Below, piece after piece: positions 1-55,600 of a stretch of DNA of 64,000 nucleotides. Below the pieces are notes generated by a model. That model saw only the letters and a list, made by a program, of their open reading frames with translations. It was not told where the DNA came from and searched no databases. Made by a program: the position numbers and the translations under genes. How positions within the stretch are numbered: position 1 is the first letter of the stretch; each line of letters starts with the position of its first letter. This stretch comes from Colius striatus (Eukaryota; Chordata; Aves; Coliiformes; Coliidae): contig NC_084760.1 of assembly GCF_028858725.1 (NCBI RefSeq), positions 9,498,867 to 9,562,866 on the forward strand, written 5' to 3'.

Positions 1-3565
<3,565 letters not shown>

Positions 3566-3896
3566 ATGACACTTTCTGCATATGTGGGCTGCCCTACACA
3601 CCCTGTTTTATTGTTGCAAGCTGTCCCAGTAAAGACTTGCAGCAATGCCATATTTTTCCCCCCTGTGAACACAGATTATTTCAAGCTTTTGTCAGTGGCA
3701 ACCACTCTTATGCAGCAACTGGTTTTGGAGTGCTCCCTGATGTCAGTACCACCTGGATGTGGACCTTTTGCTACCTGTAATAATACCAGTGGCCTCATTT
3801 GCTGTATCATTACAATTTGGCTTCTTATGTTAATAAGTTTGAAAAAGTAAAGGATTAAAGCTGGTGTTCTAGAAGTTGCCCTTCACTGGTTGTGTA

Positions 3897-3902
3897 AATA
3901 AA
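3897..3902 (+). terminator. AKIRIN2 proximal poly(A) signal AATAAA
   Basis: A canonical hexamer 332 bp after the AKIRIN2 stop. It is followed by a T/GT-rich stretch (TTAGTGTGGTTTTC) suitable as a downstream element. Confidence 0.6.
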
Positions 3903-4283
3903 AATGTAGAATGACACTTCTGACTGAAGTTAGTGTGGTTTTCATAACTGTGCACTACAACAAAGCTGTAACCACAGTTAAGTTAGAATGTAATCCCAGG
4001 ACAATTTTAAGCAAATAGCCCACAGTACTGCCTGTGAAATAGTGAAGGAGGGCATTTCTGTATTCCATGACTTTTTTGGGGGTTAAGAATGGGTTTATAT
4101 GATTTCTCATTTTTTTGTAGTTTTTATTTATTCTCTCAGTCTTTAACAAATGTTTATTGCTGCAATTTTTCAGTGTATCATTGTTTTACTGCCCTTGTAG
4201 TACTGGAATTTAGTTGGAAGAATAAAACATTTACTTCTAATCTGTTTGTTTTTAATATGCAGGTGGAACTTTTGCTGTGTGTG

Positions 4284-4289
4284 AATAAA
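4284..4289 (+). terminator. AKIRIN2 distal poly(A) signal AATAAA
   Basis: Canonical hexamer about 720 bp after the stop; another AATAAA at 4221-4226 lies 60 bp upstream. These are the last hexamers before repeat-derived sequence begins at about 4.5 kb, so they likely mark the distal gene end. Confidence 0.5.
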
Positions 4290-4524
4290 CTTAAATCTGA
4301 GTGTTTAAATCAAAACTTTTATTTACTAGCAGGAGCAGGTGAGTCAGAGTTTTAGATCAGGAGAAGGAGGTGGGTGAAAATCTCAGGTTATTCTTCAAAG
4401 GTGAAGAAATCTTCCTTAGATTGGCTGTATTACTTCTTGTTGTGGGAGCACCTTTGGTATGGAACTGATGAGGAACAGTTGATTACACTTACTGCAGCTG
4501 ACTTAAACATCCTTCAGATGTAAG

Positions 4525-6118
4525 GAGGACTTTCTCTTGATTGAGGATTGGGTTAGGGATGTACTAGGCAAGCTAGACACCCATCAATCCATGAGCCTTG
4601 ATGGGATGCATCCTAGAGTGCTGAGGGAGCTGGCTGATGGTGATTGCTAAGCTATTCTCCATAATTTCTGAGCAATCATGGAGGACAGGTGAGGTGCCTG
4701 AGGACTGGAGAAGGGCCAATGTCACACCAGTCTGCAAAAAGGGCAAGAAGGATGACCCGGAAACTACAGGCAGGTCAGTCTCACCTCCATCCCTGGAATG
4801 GTGATGGAACAGCATATACTGGATATTTTGTCTAAACACATGAAGGAAAAGAAAATTATAAGGGGGATGTCAGCATGGCTTCACCAAGGGGAAATCCTGT
4901 TTGACCAACCTGATGCCTTCTATGAGTGCATAACCGGCTGGCTAGATGAGGGGAGAGCAGTGGATGTCATCTACCTTGACTTCAGCAAGGCTTTTGACAC
5001 TGTCTCCCGTAACATCCTCATCAGAAAGCTCAGGCAGTGTGGATTGGATGAGTGGACAGTGAGGTGAATTGAGAGCTGGCTGAATGACAGAGCCCAGAGG
5101 GTGGTGATCAATGGCACAGAATTGAGTTGGAGGCCTGTGGCCAGTGGAGTTCCTCGGGGGCCAGTCTTGTTCAACATCTTCATCGACCTGGATAAGGGGA
5201 CAGAGTTGGGAGTGGGACTAGATAATCTCTAAAGGTGCCTTCCAACCCCTGGTATTCTATGATGACAGAGTACCCTCAGCAAGTTGGCTGATGACACCAA
5301 ACTGGGAGCACTGGCTGATTCCCCAGAGGCTGTGCTGCCATTCAGCGGGATCTCGACCGGCTTGAGAGTTGGGCAGAGAGGAACCTCCTGAGGTTCAACA
5401 AGGACAAGTGCAGAGTCCTGCACCTGGGGAGGAACAATCCCATGCACCAGGACAGGTTGGGGATTGACCTGCTGGAGAGCAGCTCTGCAGAGAGACCTGG
5501 GAGTGCTGGTTGATAATAAACTAAACATGAGCCAACAGTGTGCCCTCGTGGCCAAGGCCAATGGCAGCCTGGGGTGCTTCAAGAAGAGTGTGGTGAGTAA
5601 GTCAAAGGAGGTTCCTCCCTCTCCTCTGCCCTGGTGAGGCCTCATCTGGAGTCCTGTGTCCAGTCCTGGGCTCCTCAGCTCAAGAGGGACAGGGAACTGC
5701 TGGAGAGAGTCCAGCACAGGGGACTGGAACGTCTCTCGTAACAAGGAAAAAGGCTGTGAGGCCTGGGGCTGTTTAGCCTAGAAGACTGAGGGGGGACCTT
5801 ACAAACACAAATATCTACAGTGTGATTGTCAGGAGGATGGGATGAGTGTTTTTTTCCTTAGTGCCCAGTGTCAGGTACAAGTTGGAGCACAGGAAGTTCC
5901 ACTTGAACGTGAGGAGAAAGTTCTTTCCTGTGAGGGTCAGGGAGCCCTGGCACAGGCTGCCCAGGCAGGGTGTGGAGTCTCCTTCTCTAGGGGCTTTTCA
6001 GAACCTGCCTGGATGTGTTCCTGTGCAATCTGATGGAGCTGAACCTGCTTCAGCAGGGAGTCTGAAGTGAAGGATCTGTGCAGGTCCCTTCCAACCCCTC
6101 CCATCCTGTGTTTCTGTA
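4525..6118 (+). mobile_element. CR1 LINE, longest copy, RT-domain remnant, interrupted
   Basis: The longest CR1 in the window, in sense orientation, 5'-truncated inside ORF2. The first half carries reverse-transcriptase coding sequence; the frame at 4798-5067 includes VIYLDFSKAFDTV, the RT motif A region with the catalytic Asp, and then meets a TGA. Later parts carry the conserved C-terminal CR1 ORF2 stretch ([20 protein letters not shown] in intact copies), broken here by frameshifts and small deletions. The 3' end is a degraded copy of the CR1 octamer tail. A second CR1 tail is inserted at 5206-5263. This is a dead, ageing element in the AKIRIN2-ORC3 intergenic space. Confidence 0.95.
5206..5263 (+). 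mobile_element. CR1 3'-tail stub nested in another CR1
   Basis: Fifty-eight bases matching only the extreme CR1 3' end (GGACTAGATAATCTCTAAAGG through the ATTCTATG octamer) sit inside the RT region of the host CR1. GACAGAG occurs immediately before (5199-5205) and after (5264-5270), and the host CR1 reading continues normally once the insert and one copy are removed. This is a separate, very short retrotransposition event with a 7-bp target duplication. Confidence 0.85.
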
Positions 6119-7553
6119 AATGATACATCAAAGGAAATCTCTCCCTACCATAGCAGGTGTGCTTGCACCACAAGCTGCAACTACATAGGTACTGAGATAC
6201 CTAAAGGTATGTAAGCTTTGTGTTCAGAGTCAAGGAGTTTGCTGTTGGATGCATTCAGCAGTTTCCACACAGCTGCATCGGTGCCGACTCTTGTTCTCTG
6301 CAATTCTCCATATTGGTGTGAAAAGTTACTAGATGGCAAGTCCAGGTCTGTGTGCTGTGGGGTAGAAGTACTTGGTTTATCTGCTTTGGTGACTTTCAAG
6401 CAGTTTCAGAGTAATGCTTGGATTATAAACCGTTGTCCTCGTGTCGTATCGGCTCCTGGTGCAGGGGAAGTCAGTTGTGTAATAGACCTTTGTACCATTT
6501 CACATGAACGGAAGAGTTGTAGTTGAAATGTAATGGAAACTTCAGCTGGTGGCTCTACTCAGTCCCAAGCTCACACTGATGCTATCACAGAAGCCATGTG
6601 ATGAGCTGTAGTTCTTGGTGAAGGTTTACTCAGGATCTTATTCAGAGTGAGATGACAGGTTCAGGATGAGGCATGTTGCCAGAGCATCGGGGTGTTTTCA
6701 GCTCACTGTGCTGAAACCTACCTTAACCTAAACATCAGCATCCTTTTTACTCTGTTGTCAGCATCTCAGAAATGGGAAATCTCTGCTAGACTCCCCTCTT
6801 GGATCTGAAGGTAAAAACAAAACTATCAAGAGGCTGGAATTTCTGTTGTCTGCTTCTGGATTCTCAGCCTCTCTCCTTCCTTCTCAGTTTTTCATCTCCT
6901 TTTATGGTTAATTTGGCCAGGCAAGGAAAAGCACCGCTTCTAGGTGGACCACTACCCAAATTCCAGCATCCTGATGTATCTCCCCTATCTTCTGAAAGAT
7001 CCATGTTCTGACCTGATGGAAGTGTGTGTACACCTAACTGTTAACTTGAGATAGAACTAAGATACCAGCCATTGTGATCATTGTCTCAGCTTACCTTTTC
7101 CTTTGGGGTAGTAAGAGTTATTATAAATAAGAACTGATGTCATGTTAGCAGCCCAACCACTCCTTGTGCTGCTCCAATTTAATGCACAATGAGCAGTCTC
7201 CTGGCAGCTGAAATAGAAATGCCACCACGGGTGCTGATGCATCACGGCTGTGGTATGCTTCATTTGTGCCTGTTTTGAAAACAAGGTTGCATTCTTTGCA
7301 CTGTCTCATTTTTAACCGGCTGCTTGTTCTGTCTTGGACTTTAAACTGTCTCCTTTTTGCTGATCTCGGTGCCAGTATCTGATGTGATAAATTTCACGTG
7401 AAGGGCTTGTTCTGACAGCTGACTTTAGCAGGGAACTGGTTGGCTGCTTGGTTACTGTTGAAAAAAATAGGGAAATGTGGGGTGTTGTAAGGCTGGTGTT
7501 TAAAGTCAAACCTCCTTTGGGAGGAGCCTTTTCAAAGGCTTAGACTTAGTTTT
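6119..7553. other. intergenic, no gene seen
   Basis: Unique sequence between two CR1 copies in the AKIRIN2-ORC3 intergenic interval. Open frames here (for example 6218-6526 on the plus strand) show no splice signals, domain resemblance or codon pattern that I can support. Confidence 0.5.
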
Positions 7554-8344
7554 AGTTGGGCAAAGAACCTCAGCAACCTCATGAGGTTCAGCAAGGGCAA
7601 GTGCAGAGTCCTGCATCTGGGAAGGAACCCCATGCACCAGCAGGCTGGGGGTTGACCTGCTGAAGAGCAGCTCTGCAGAGAGAGACCTGGGAGTGCTGGT
7701 TGATAATAAATTGACCATGAGCCAGCAATGTGCCCTCGTGGCCAAGAAGGCCAATGGCAGCCTGGGATGCAGCAAGAAGAGTGTGGGTAGCAGATCGAAG
7801 GAGGTTCTGCTCCCCCTCTCCTCTGCCCTGCTGAGGCCTCATCTGGAGTCCTGTGTCCAGTTCTGGGCTCCTCAGCTCAAGAGGGACAGGGAAGTGCTGG
7901 AGAGAGTCCAGTGCAGGGCCACCAAGATGATCAGGGGACTGGAGCATCTCTGTGAGGAGGAAGGGCTGCGGGAACTGGGGCTGTTTAGTCTGGAGGAGAG
8001 GAGACTGAGGGGGGAATCTCATTAGTATTTGTAAGTATCTAAATGGTGGGTGTCAGGAGGTTGAGGCATCACTTTTCTCTGTTGTATCCAGTGAGAGGAC
8101 AAGGGGTAATGGGATGAAGCTGGAACACAAAAAATTGCATTGAAACATAAGGAAAAACTGTTTTGGTGTGAGGTGAGGGAGCCCTGGCACAGGCTGCCCA
8201 GGGAGCGTGTGGAGGCTCCTTCTCTGGAGGTTTTCAAGACCCGCCTGGACACGTTCCTGTGTGACCTGATCTAGGAGCAGGGAGTGTTAGACTAGATGAT
8301 CTCTAAAGGTCCCTTGCAACCCCTGCTGTTCTGTGGGTCTGTGA
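7554..8344 (+). mobile_element. CR1 LINE, 3' portion of ORF2 plus tail
   Basis: Sense CR1, 5'-truncated near the position encoding the conserved AERNLMRFNK-like stretch, and running to the terminal TTCTGTG repeat. A frame at 7693-8025 is open through [20 protein letters not shown] and [20 protein letters not shown], both typical of CR1 ORF2 C-termini. A frameshift near 8020 breaks the remainder. Confidence 0.95.
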
Positions 8345-11300
8345 AAATTGCCCGTGTGTGTATTTCAGCTCAGGTATGTATGAGTTTGGAATACTCACAA
8401 CAAAAAGCAGTAACATGAATTGTAAATTTCACATTATATAGCAGGATCACCTGCACACAGCCTGGTGTTACTGGACCCCTAGCACCAGAATGTCCTTAGA
8501 GGAGGAAGAGCCCAAGGTACTTTTTGTAGTGATAGTGACTTTGGTGTTATTGATGTTGGTTCAAAATCCAGAGCTCTTTTTGGGCAGGCAGGACTCTGAA
8601 TACAAAGGCCAGCCTCTGAAGAAAGGCAAACCAAGTGAGACTTACAGCCACTTTTGTTTCATTTGTGTTTTCAATCGTCCAGCCTTCCCTGCCTCCTTGC
8701 TGAACACAATGCAATTATGCAGTACTTGGTACAGAATTTTGGTAGAGTATTTCCCCTTTGTGTCTTTTACAGTCTGAAGTGCCAAGTCCTGAGTTAAAGA
8801 GTTGATTGTGAGGAAGCTCTAGCATAGCAAACCTGTGACTTCAGGCTTCAAAAATGTATGTCATTAGTTAAAGGGAAGAAACAGTCATTAATTTTTGCTT
8901 TAATGTCACATTGCCTGCATGTTTGGGGATGAAAAGCCACGTGTTGTTGTGGCTTGCTTCTGTATTCAGCTGTTCTACCCTCTGAAGGTGTGACAGTGGG
9001 ATGGTGGGGGCTTGTCTTGCACTGGGCATGGGGAGGCTGCAGGCAAGGGGCCGAGGACAGCAGCTACACTGAGCACGTTCTCTTGCAGATCAGTGAGGCA
9101 CAGAGGCTGTTCTACTCCCTTCTCTTTGTCAAGTGCATGGGTAAGGTAGAGAGGTGAAGGTCAGGACAGAAGAGGGCTATTCAGCATTGCCCTCCTACTG
9201 CAATGTCCCCCTTCCCTCTCTGCAGCCTGACAGCCATATCTGTAAAGACCACGGAGGTCCCATTGCTCAGTCCCAGAGTGAGGGACACTGGAATTTGTTT
9301 ACCCCCATGGCTTGGGGGAAGAGTGACTTGCAGCTGCCCCCCTGTGATCCTAAACATTCTTGTTCTTGAGTTTCATTGTTATATTTCCCAGGTTCTGTGT
9401 TTAGGTGGTGTAAAGGCTGATAACTCCTCCTCCTCCTCAGGCTGTTCAGGTGCCTGGCAAGGTGTAGAACCCAGCCCTACCTTTGCTGAGCAGGAAGTGG
9501 TACCGTGCCTCTGCCAAATAGGTGACTCCTGCCCTCGCTGAGGGTATTTAGAACAAGCCAGACTTCTCTTGTGTGCATTCCTGGCTCAACAGCCTGGGAA
9601 GTAACAGGTTCCTGCAGTGGGACTTCCCCATTCCCCCCTCCACCCCCTCCAGCACAGCTCCGGTTTATGCAAGGGATTGGATTTCCAGTGCCCCAAGCTA
9701 TCCTTTGCAGTTGTGTGGAGGCAGCTGGAGTGCCAGGGCAGTGGAGTGAGTGGGAGTAGCTGGATTCTGGCAGCACTGAGAGCAGCACTTCAATGCCTCA
9801 AATAGAAGGAAAAAGGAGTGTAACCCTTCTGGTCAGCTTAGGAAGTCTGGCAGTTTTTTGGAGGCAGAGTCTCTTACAATAAACTAACTAATCACCACTC
9901 AGCTTTTAAGTAGGCTGGGAAGGACAAAGTCTAAACACTTAGTTCTCCAAGTGTGGCCCTTTCCGAGGTGATAGGCCTGACCTGAAACCTCCACCCACAT
10001 TACTGAAAGGCACGTGACATGGTCCTCAGGACAGTTGATCAGCACAGGGCAGGCTCCTGGGTCATTCTGGAAGGAAACACAGCTTTTCCCCTTTGGTTTC
10101 TAAGGCTTTTCCATGGTTGGAAAACATGGGACGCTGACATCAGCATAAACAAACACATTTGCTCCCTAAACTGAGTCTGAGGGAAATGAAAGCTTAAGGC
10201 AGTTAAGGTCAGGCATGTAGCTTGTGAGAGCCAAAGAGAAGAGGCTGGGCTGGTTAGGACATACCCACGTTACTCTGATGCCTGCAATCAGCTGTCAAGT
10301 TTTTCTTAACCTCAGCTTCCTCAGGGCCCAAGAACTCCAGCCATGGCCACGGTTTTCCAGGGCTTGCTTTGTGGCTTTTCTTGCAGTGGCTGACTCCAGA
10401 CAGAGAATCACAGCTCTTTGGTCTACCCTGACAGTCTCAAAGCAGCTGGAAGCCATTCCCATCCTGCCCCTGCCCAGGGGACAGCACTGGTAACACTGGT
10501 AACCCCCTGACACAAACTCAGAGCACGTCCTGGCCCTGCAAACTGCACATGACCGAGTGCCTCGGATGGGAAGGTCCTTGGACTGAAGACCTGTCAGATA
10601 AGCAGTGCTTTAACATGCTCAACCAAGAGCTCTTATCCTCACACAGCTGTTTCCTTTGCCCTGTGTGCAGTACAGATCCTCAGCAAAGAGAAGTTACAGT
10701 GCGGATTGGAGGTGTGGATTTTACTGCCTTCCTCCATTGTGCACGACTGCCACATTCCCCTTTAGTCTGTGCTGACACAAGTCCCCCTGACAGCAAAAGT
10801 CAGCTCCTGCTAGTCAGCTTCACTAGAAAAAGGGAAGGATTTAACAGTTTGTTCTTCCCAAAGAGCAACAATTTGTGTCTTCGTGAGGAGGAGAATGGGG
10901 CAGAATGATTTGAAGGAGTTTTCAGGGAGTTACAACCAGTTTTGGTTTGAAGAACGTGTAGCAGAGGCTGAAGGTGGAAGTGCACTGTCTTTTTTTAGCA
11001 AACTGGGTTTATTTTCCTTCTTTCAAATCTCAAGTTCAAGGATCTGGAAGGTATTTTAAAACAATGACTCAAAGCCTATCAGCAAGTTAATAATACTGAT
11101 TCCTCACCCCCAGTGTTGCCCTGTGGGCTTGCTAGCCCAAAATCTCTCAGTATAGTGTCAAATATCACACCTCAAAGATGACTAAAGCTGGCACAACAAT
11201 ACAGTATTTGGGACAGGAGTCTTACTAGAGCATTAAAAACCAACTCAGAACGTATCTCCCAACACACTGTCATCCTTGACTTTGACTCAAAAGTTAGCCA

Positions 11301-11348
11301 GGACTAATTTAGTGGGAAGAGCCATTGCACAACGTTACAAAGAACAAG
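8345..11348. other. intergenic, no gene seen
   Basis: Three kilobases of unique sequence between a CR1 and the ORC3 3' end. 9.0-9.8 kb is relatively GC-rich, with a polypyrimidine stretch around 9625-9655. A second TTTATT (a minus-strand poly(A) hexamer) at 11008-11013 could serve ORC3. A 119-codon open frame at 10549-10908 resembles no family I know. Confidence 0.45.
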
Positions 11349-11354
11349 TTTATT
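11349..11354 (-). terminator. ORC3 poly(A) signal AATAAA (proximal)
   Basis: On the minus strand a canonical AATAAA lies only about 18 bases past the ORC3 TAA stop, which would give a 3' UTR of roughly 40 bases. A second minus-strand hexamer at 11008-11013 would give a UTR of about 365 bases. Which is used cannot be told from sequence. Confidence 0.5.
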
Positions 11355-11371
11355 AAGATCTCAGTGGCACA

Positions 11372-52233
<40,862 letters not shown>

Positions 52234-52590
52234 GTTGCTCCTGTCGCACTCCAGTCCCGAGCGGTCCCGGACGAGCCGCCCGCGCAACGGACGGAGCTGG
52301 AGGAAGACGGAGCGCGCAGCCCGGCGCCGGCCCGCGGCTCACGCACAGCCCCGCGAACGCAGCCCGGCTCCCTGCTTGTCCGAGGAACGCTCCCCCCTCC
52401 CCTGCGCGGTGGGACAGCCCGCCGCCTCTGCGCACCTCCTCCGCGCAAAGGGAGGTGAATGGGCTCTTCCGCCCTCACCCACCCCCGTCCTGACAATGGT
52501 ATGAGCCTGCCCGCCCCTGGGCGGGCGGAAAGGCCAAGTGAGGGGGGGGGATGAAGCGGCGGTTATGACCTTCCGCCTGGGACTGCAGCC
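52234..52590. promoter_or_regulatory. bidirectional ORC3/RARS2 promoter
   Basis: 357 bp separate the two divergent start codons. No TATA box is evident. GC boxes are present, notably the palindrome at 52509-52526, and GGGCGGGCGGAAAGG nearby also resembles a weak E2F/ETS-type element (GGCGGAA). CTTCCGCC just upstream of the RARS2 ATG is another ETS-like match. Transcription starts must lie in this interval or very close to it. Confidence 0.8.
52509..52526. promoter_or_regulatory. GC-box palindrome GCCCGCCC-CT-GGGCGGGC
   Basis: A perfect 8-bp inverted repeat with a 2-base spacer, giving an SP/KLF-type GC box on each strand. It lies 65 bp upstream of the RARS2 ATG and 276 bp from the ORC3 ATG. 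Confidence 0.75.
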
Positions 52591-52629
52591 ATGGCAGCCT
52601 GTTCCTTTCGGAGGAGCATCGCTTCTCAG
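52591..52629 (+). CDS. RARS2: RARS2 coding exon 1
   Basis: Thirteen codons ([13 protein letters not shown]) in good Kozak context (GCAGCCATGG), followed by a GTATGC donor. The human protein starts similarly. Confidence 0.94.
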
Positions 52630-55600
52630 GTATGCCGCTCCCTCCCGCGGCTTGCGCAGAGAAGAAGCGCACCATATTCCATGTCCCAAGGGTCCCCTTC
52701 GCTCCCTTACCCAGACCGCTTCCCCTCCCCCCTCCCGAGCGGCTTACAGTGGGTCCGACCCGTTGCCAAGGGGTCGGCGCGGGGCTTCCCTGTCCCGCCT
52801 TTTCTGTGAGGGGATGGGCGGGAGCGGGAGGTCGCACAGGGTAGAGGCGGGACGGGGCAGCGGGCCCTCGGCGGGAGCTCTGAGGGGACCATGGGAATTC
52901 CCTTAAGGCCCATTACACTCGTCCCCGCAGTGAATGAGGAGCCTCTTACTCTTGGCAAGAAGGCAGTTCGCATGTTATTATTGAGGCCCAGACGTGAGAT
53001 GGGCCTCCTCACCCTCTCCGGGTACCGTGTGGGGGATGAGCTCGGTGAGGTGCAGAGCCTCGATAAGTCGATAAGAACGTGAGGGTTCAAGGGGATCTTT
53101 CATGGGTGGAAAAAAAAGAACAGTAAATAGAAAAAAGCAGCAAAACATGGTGCTTTATTTTGCTTTTCCTAAGGCGCCCTCAACATTTCTTGGGTTTGTA
53201 GTGCATAATTTCTGTATTGTTTATAATAGTGTTTGCTATCCGAGTAGAAATTTGCTTTCAGACTTGTATGATGCATCCCCCGTGCATGTTTAAACTGGGA
53301 AGAGTGTTTTTCCTGTATCTTTTCTTGCTTAAGTCACTTTGTTCTTTATTTCAAATTTAGCTTGCAAAGGTTTTGGATCTACCACCAGAACATTTAATAA
53401 AGTCCATATCTGCAGTTCCTGTCTCCAAACAACGGTAGTGTTTACATTGTGTCTTGGTATATTCTGTTGTGTTAATTATGGCAAGAGTTTAACCGGGACT
53501 TGAATGCACAAACCCCTGACTTTAGCTAATATAACAATTCAATAGTAAAAAGAGATCTAATTTTAATGAAATCACTGTATATTTTTAAGTAAGCTCAAAG
53601 GGTATAATTGCCTCAAAAGCTGTACAAACTATAGACAGTGCTTTAATGGCAAATGTTAAACTATGATCTGCATGTGAAACTACTTTGAAGCAATGTGAAG
53701 TTACGGATTTTTTTTTCAGTGTTCCGCTTGAGAGTTGTAATGATGTTAGCATATGTTAATTACCTTTATTCATGACTAATTTGTGTTTATTGTGGGATTC
53801 TCATTATATCTACTTTCAGATTGTGTTAGAGCAAAGGTAATATTTGGCCTTTAGGTGCATCTTTCATGTACATATGACTGGGTTATACTTGGCAATTAGA
53901 TGCCATATGCAGAGTCACAGAATGGGAGGAGTTGGAAGGGACCTTTAGAGATCATCTAGTCCAGCCCTTCTGAAGAAGCAGGGTCACCTAGATCAGGTCA
54001 CGTAGGAACATGTCCAGGTGGGTTTTGAAAACCTCCAGAGAAGGAGCCTCCCCACCCTCCCTGGGCAGCCTGTGCCAGGCCTCCTCACGTCAACAGGAAA
54101 GAAGATTATCTTTAAGTGGAACTTTTTGTGTTCCAGCTTTTGTCTGTTACCCCTTGTCCTGTCACTGAACACTACAGAAAAAAAGTGATGCCCCAATGTC
54201 CTGACACCCACTATTTAAATATTTGTAAATATTAATGAGATACCCCCCCAGTCTCCTCCAGACTAAACAGCCCCAGTTCTGGCAGCCTTTCCTCATCAGG
54301 AAGATGTTCCAGTCCCCTGATCATCTTGGTCGCCCTGTGCTGGACTCTCTCCAGGACTTCCCTGTCCCTCTTGAGCTGGAGAGCCCAGAACTGGACACAG
54401 GACTCCAGATGAGGCCTCAGCAGGGCAGAGGAGAGGGGGAGCAGAAACTCCCTTGACCTTCTGGCCACACTCTTCTTGATGCATCCCAGGCTGCCATTGG
54501 CCTTCTTGGCCACAAGGGCACATTGCTGGCTCCTGGTTAGTTTATTATCAACCACCACTCTCAGGTCTCTCCAGCAGGTCACCCCCAGCCTGTACTGGTG
54601 CATGGGGTTGTTCCTCCCCAGGTGCAGAGTCAAACCCATCATTTCAACTTTTTTTTCCTGTTTTTCATATGTTGGTTGTTTTTTTTTTTCAGGCGTGTTG
54701 CTGATTTCCAGGTTTCTATTGCTTCTGTAACAGAAGTCAGCTCTAGTGATTGCTTAGCCCAAGACCCTTATCTTCAAGCTCAGAAGCTGGCTGAAAGGGT
54801 ATGCTAATGCACTAATCATATATATATATATATGTATATGTATATACACACAATATACAATAATAAAGTTACAGACTGGAGGTGTAACAGGCATCATAAG
54901 GTAAATAGTATTCTTTCTGCAAGCATCTGTTTGGGTCAGAGTAATTTAATGACTGCACTGAGTGTAATTGTACATAGAACCTTCATAGGGAATTGGAGAA
55001 TCAGTTTTAATTAAAAGTTCATGTGAAATTATTGATTTGAAATAGTTTGAGAATAAATAATATTAATGAAGTTAGGAGAGTATCTAAAGGGTATGACATA
55101 GTCTGTACTTTTAAATGACTTTTTAGGAAGATGTTGAGAATGCAGGCATTTGGAAAACCTAAGACTGCAAAATTCATCACTTGAGTGGCAATGGATAAAT
55201 TTAGCCTGTGGAGCAAACAGGCCAGACTTTCAAATCCGTAACTACTTGAAATTGGGGTTTCTTAGAACAGCATTTTTATTTCAGATGTGTTAGTCTGGGA
55301 AATGTCAGTAACTGAGATGTTAAGACTTCAGTACAGCATGCAAAAAGAAGCAGCATGCAAAACAAGATCTACAGAAGTGACACAAACCTGGAAGGATGGG
55401 AAAGAAATACAAATTGGAAGAAGTTGGCTTGCATAAAGTTGAACCAAAGTGAGATCAGAAAGGTGATGGTGATGATTAAAGGAAGGCTGGAACTGAAAAA
55501 AAAAAACCTCTCCAGTCTAAAAATGTGTTGCTGGTGGCAATGCAGAGGAGTGTGAACTAGGAAACAGTGGCAAAGTTAAGTTGATAAGAGGAACTAGAAT

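Larger units (their letters stand above)
3566..4310 (+). other. AKIRIN2: AKIRIN2 3' UTR
   Basis: AT-rich non-coding sequence after the stop codon, with AATAAA hexamers at 3897-3902, 4221-4226 and 4284-4289. Akirin transcripts typically have more than one poly(A) site, so the UTR probably ends at about 3.92 kb or about 4.31 kb. The short open frames across this stretch, including one overlapping the stop codon, show no family resemblance and I treat them as chance. Confidence 0.65.

Noticed and set aside
4798-5067. Reverse-transcriptase-like frame as an active gene or defence-type reverse transcriptase
   Set aside because: It is the RT domain of a truncated CR1 LINE, ended by a stop codon and followed by frameshifts.
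10549-10908. 119-codon plus-strand frame near the ORC3 3' end
   Set aside because: No recognisable domain, no splice signals or promoter context, and length possible by chance in a GC-richer segment.
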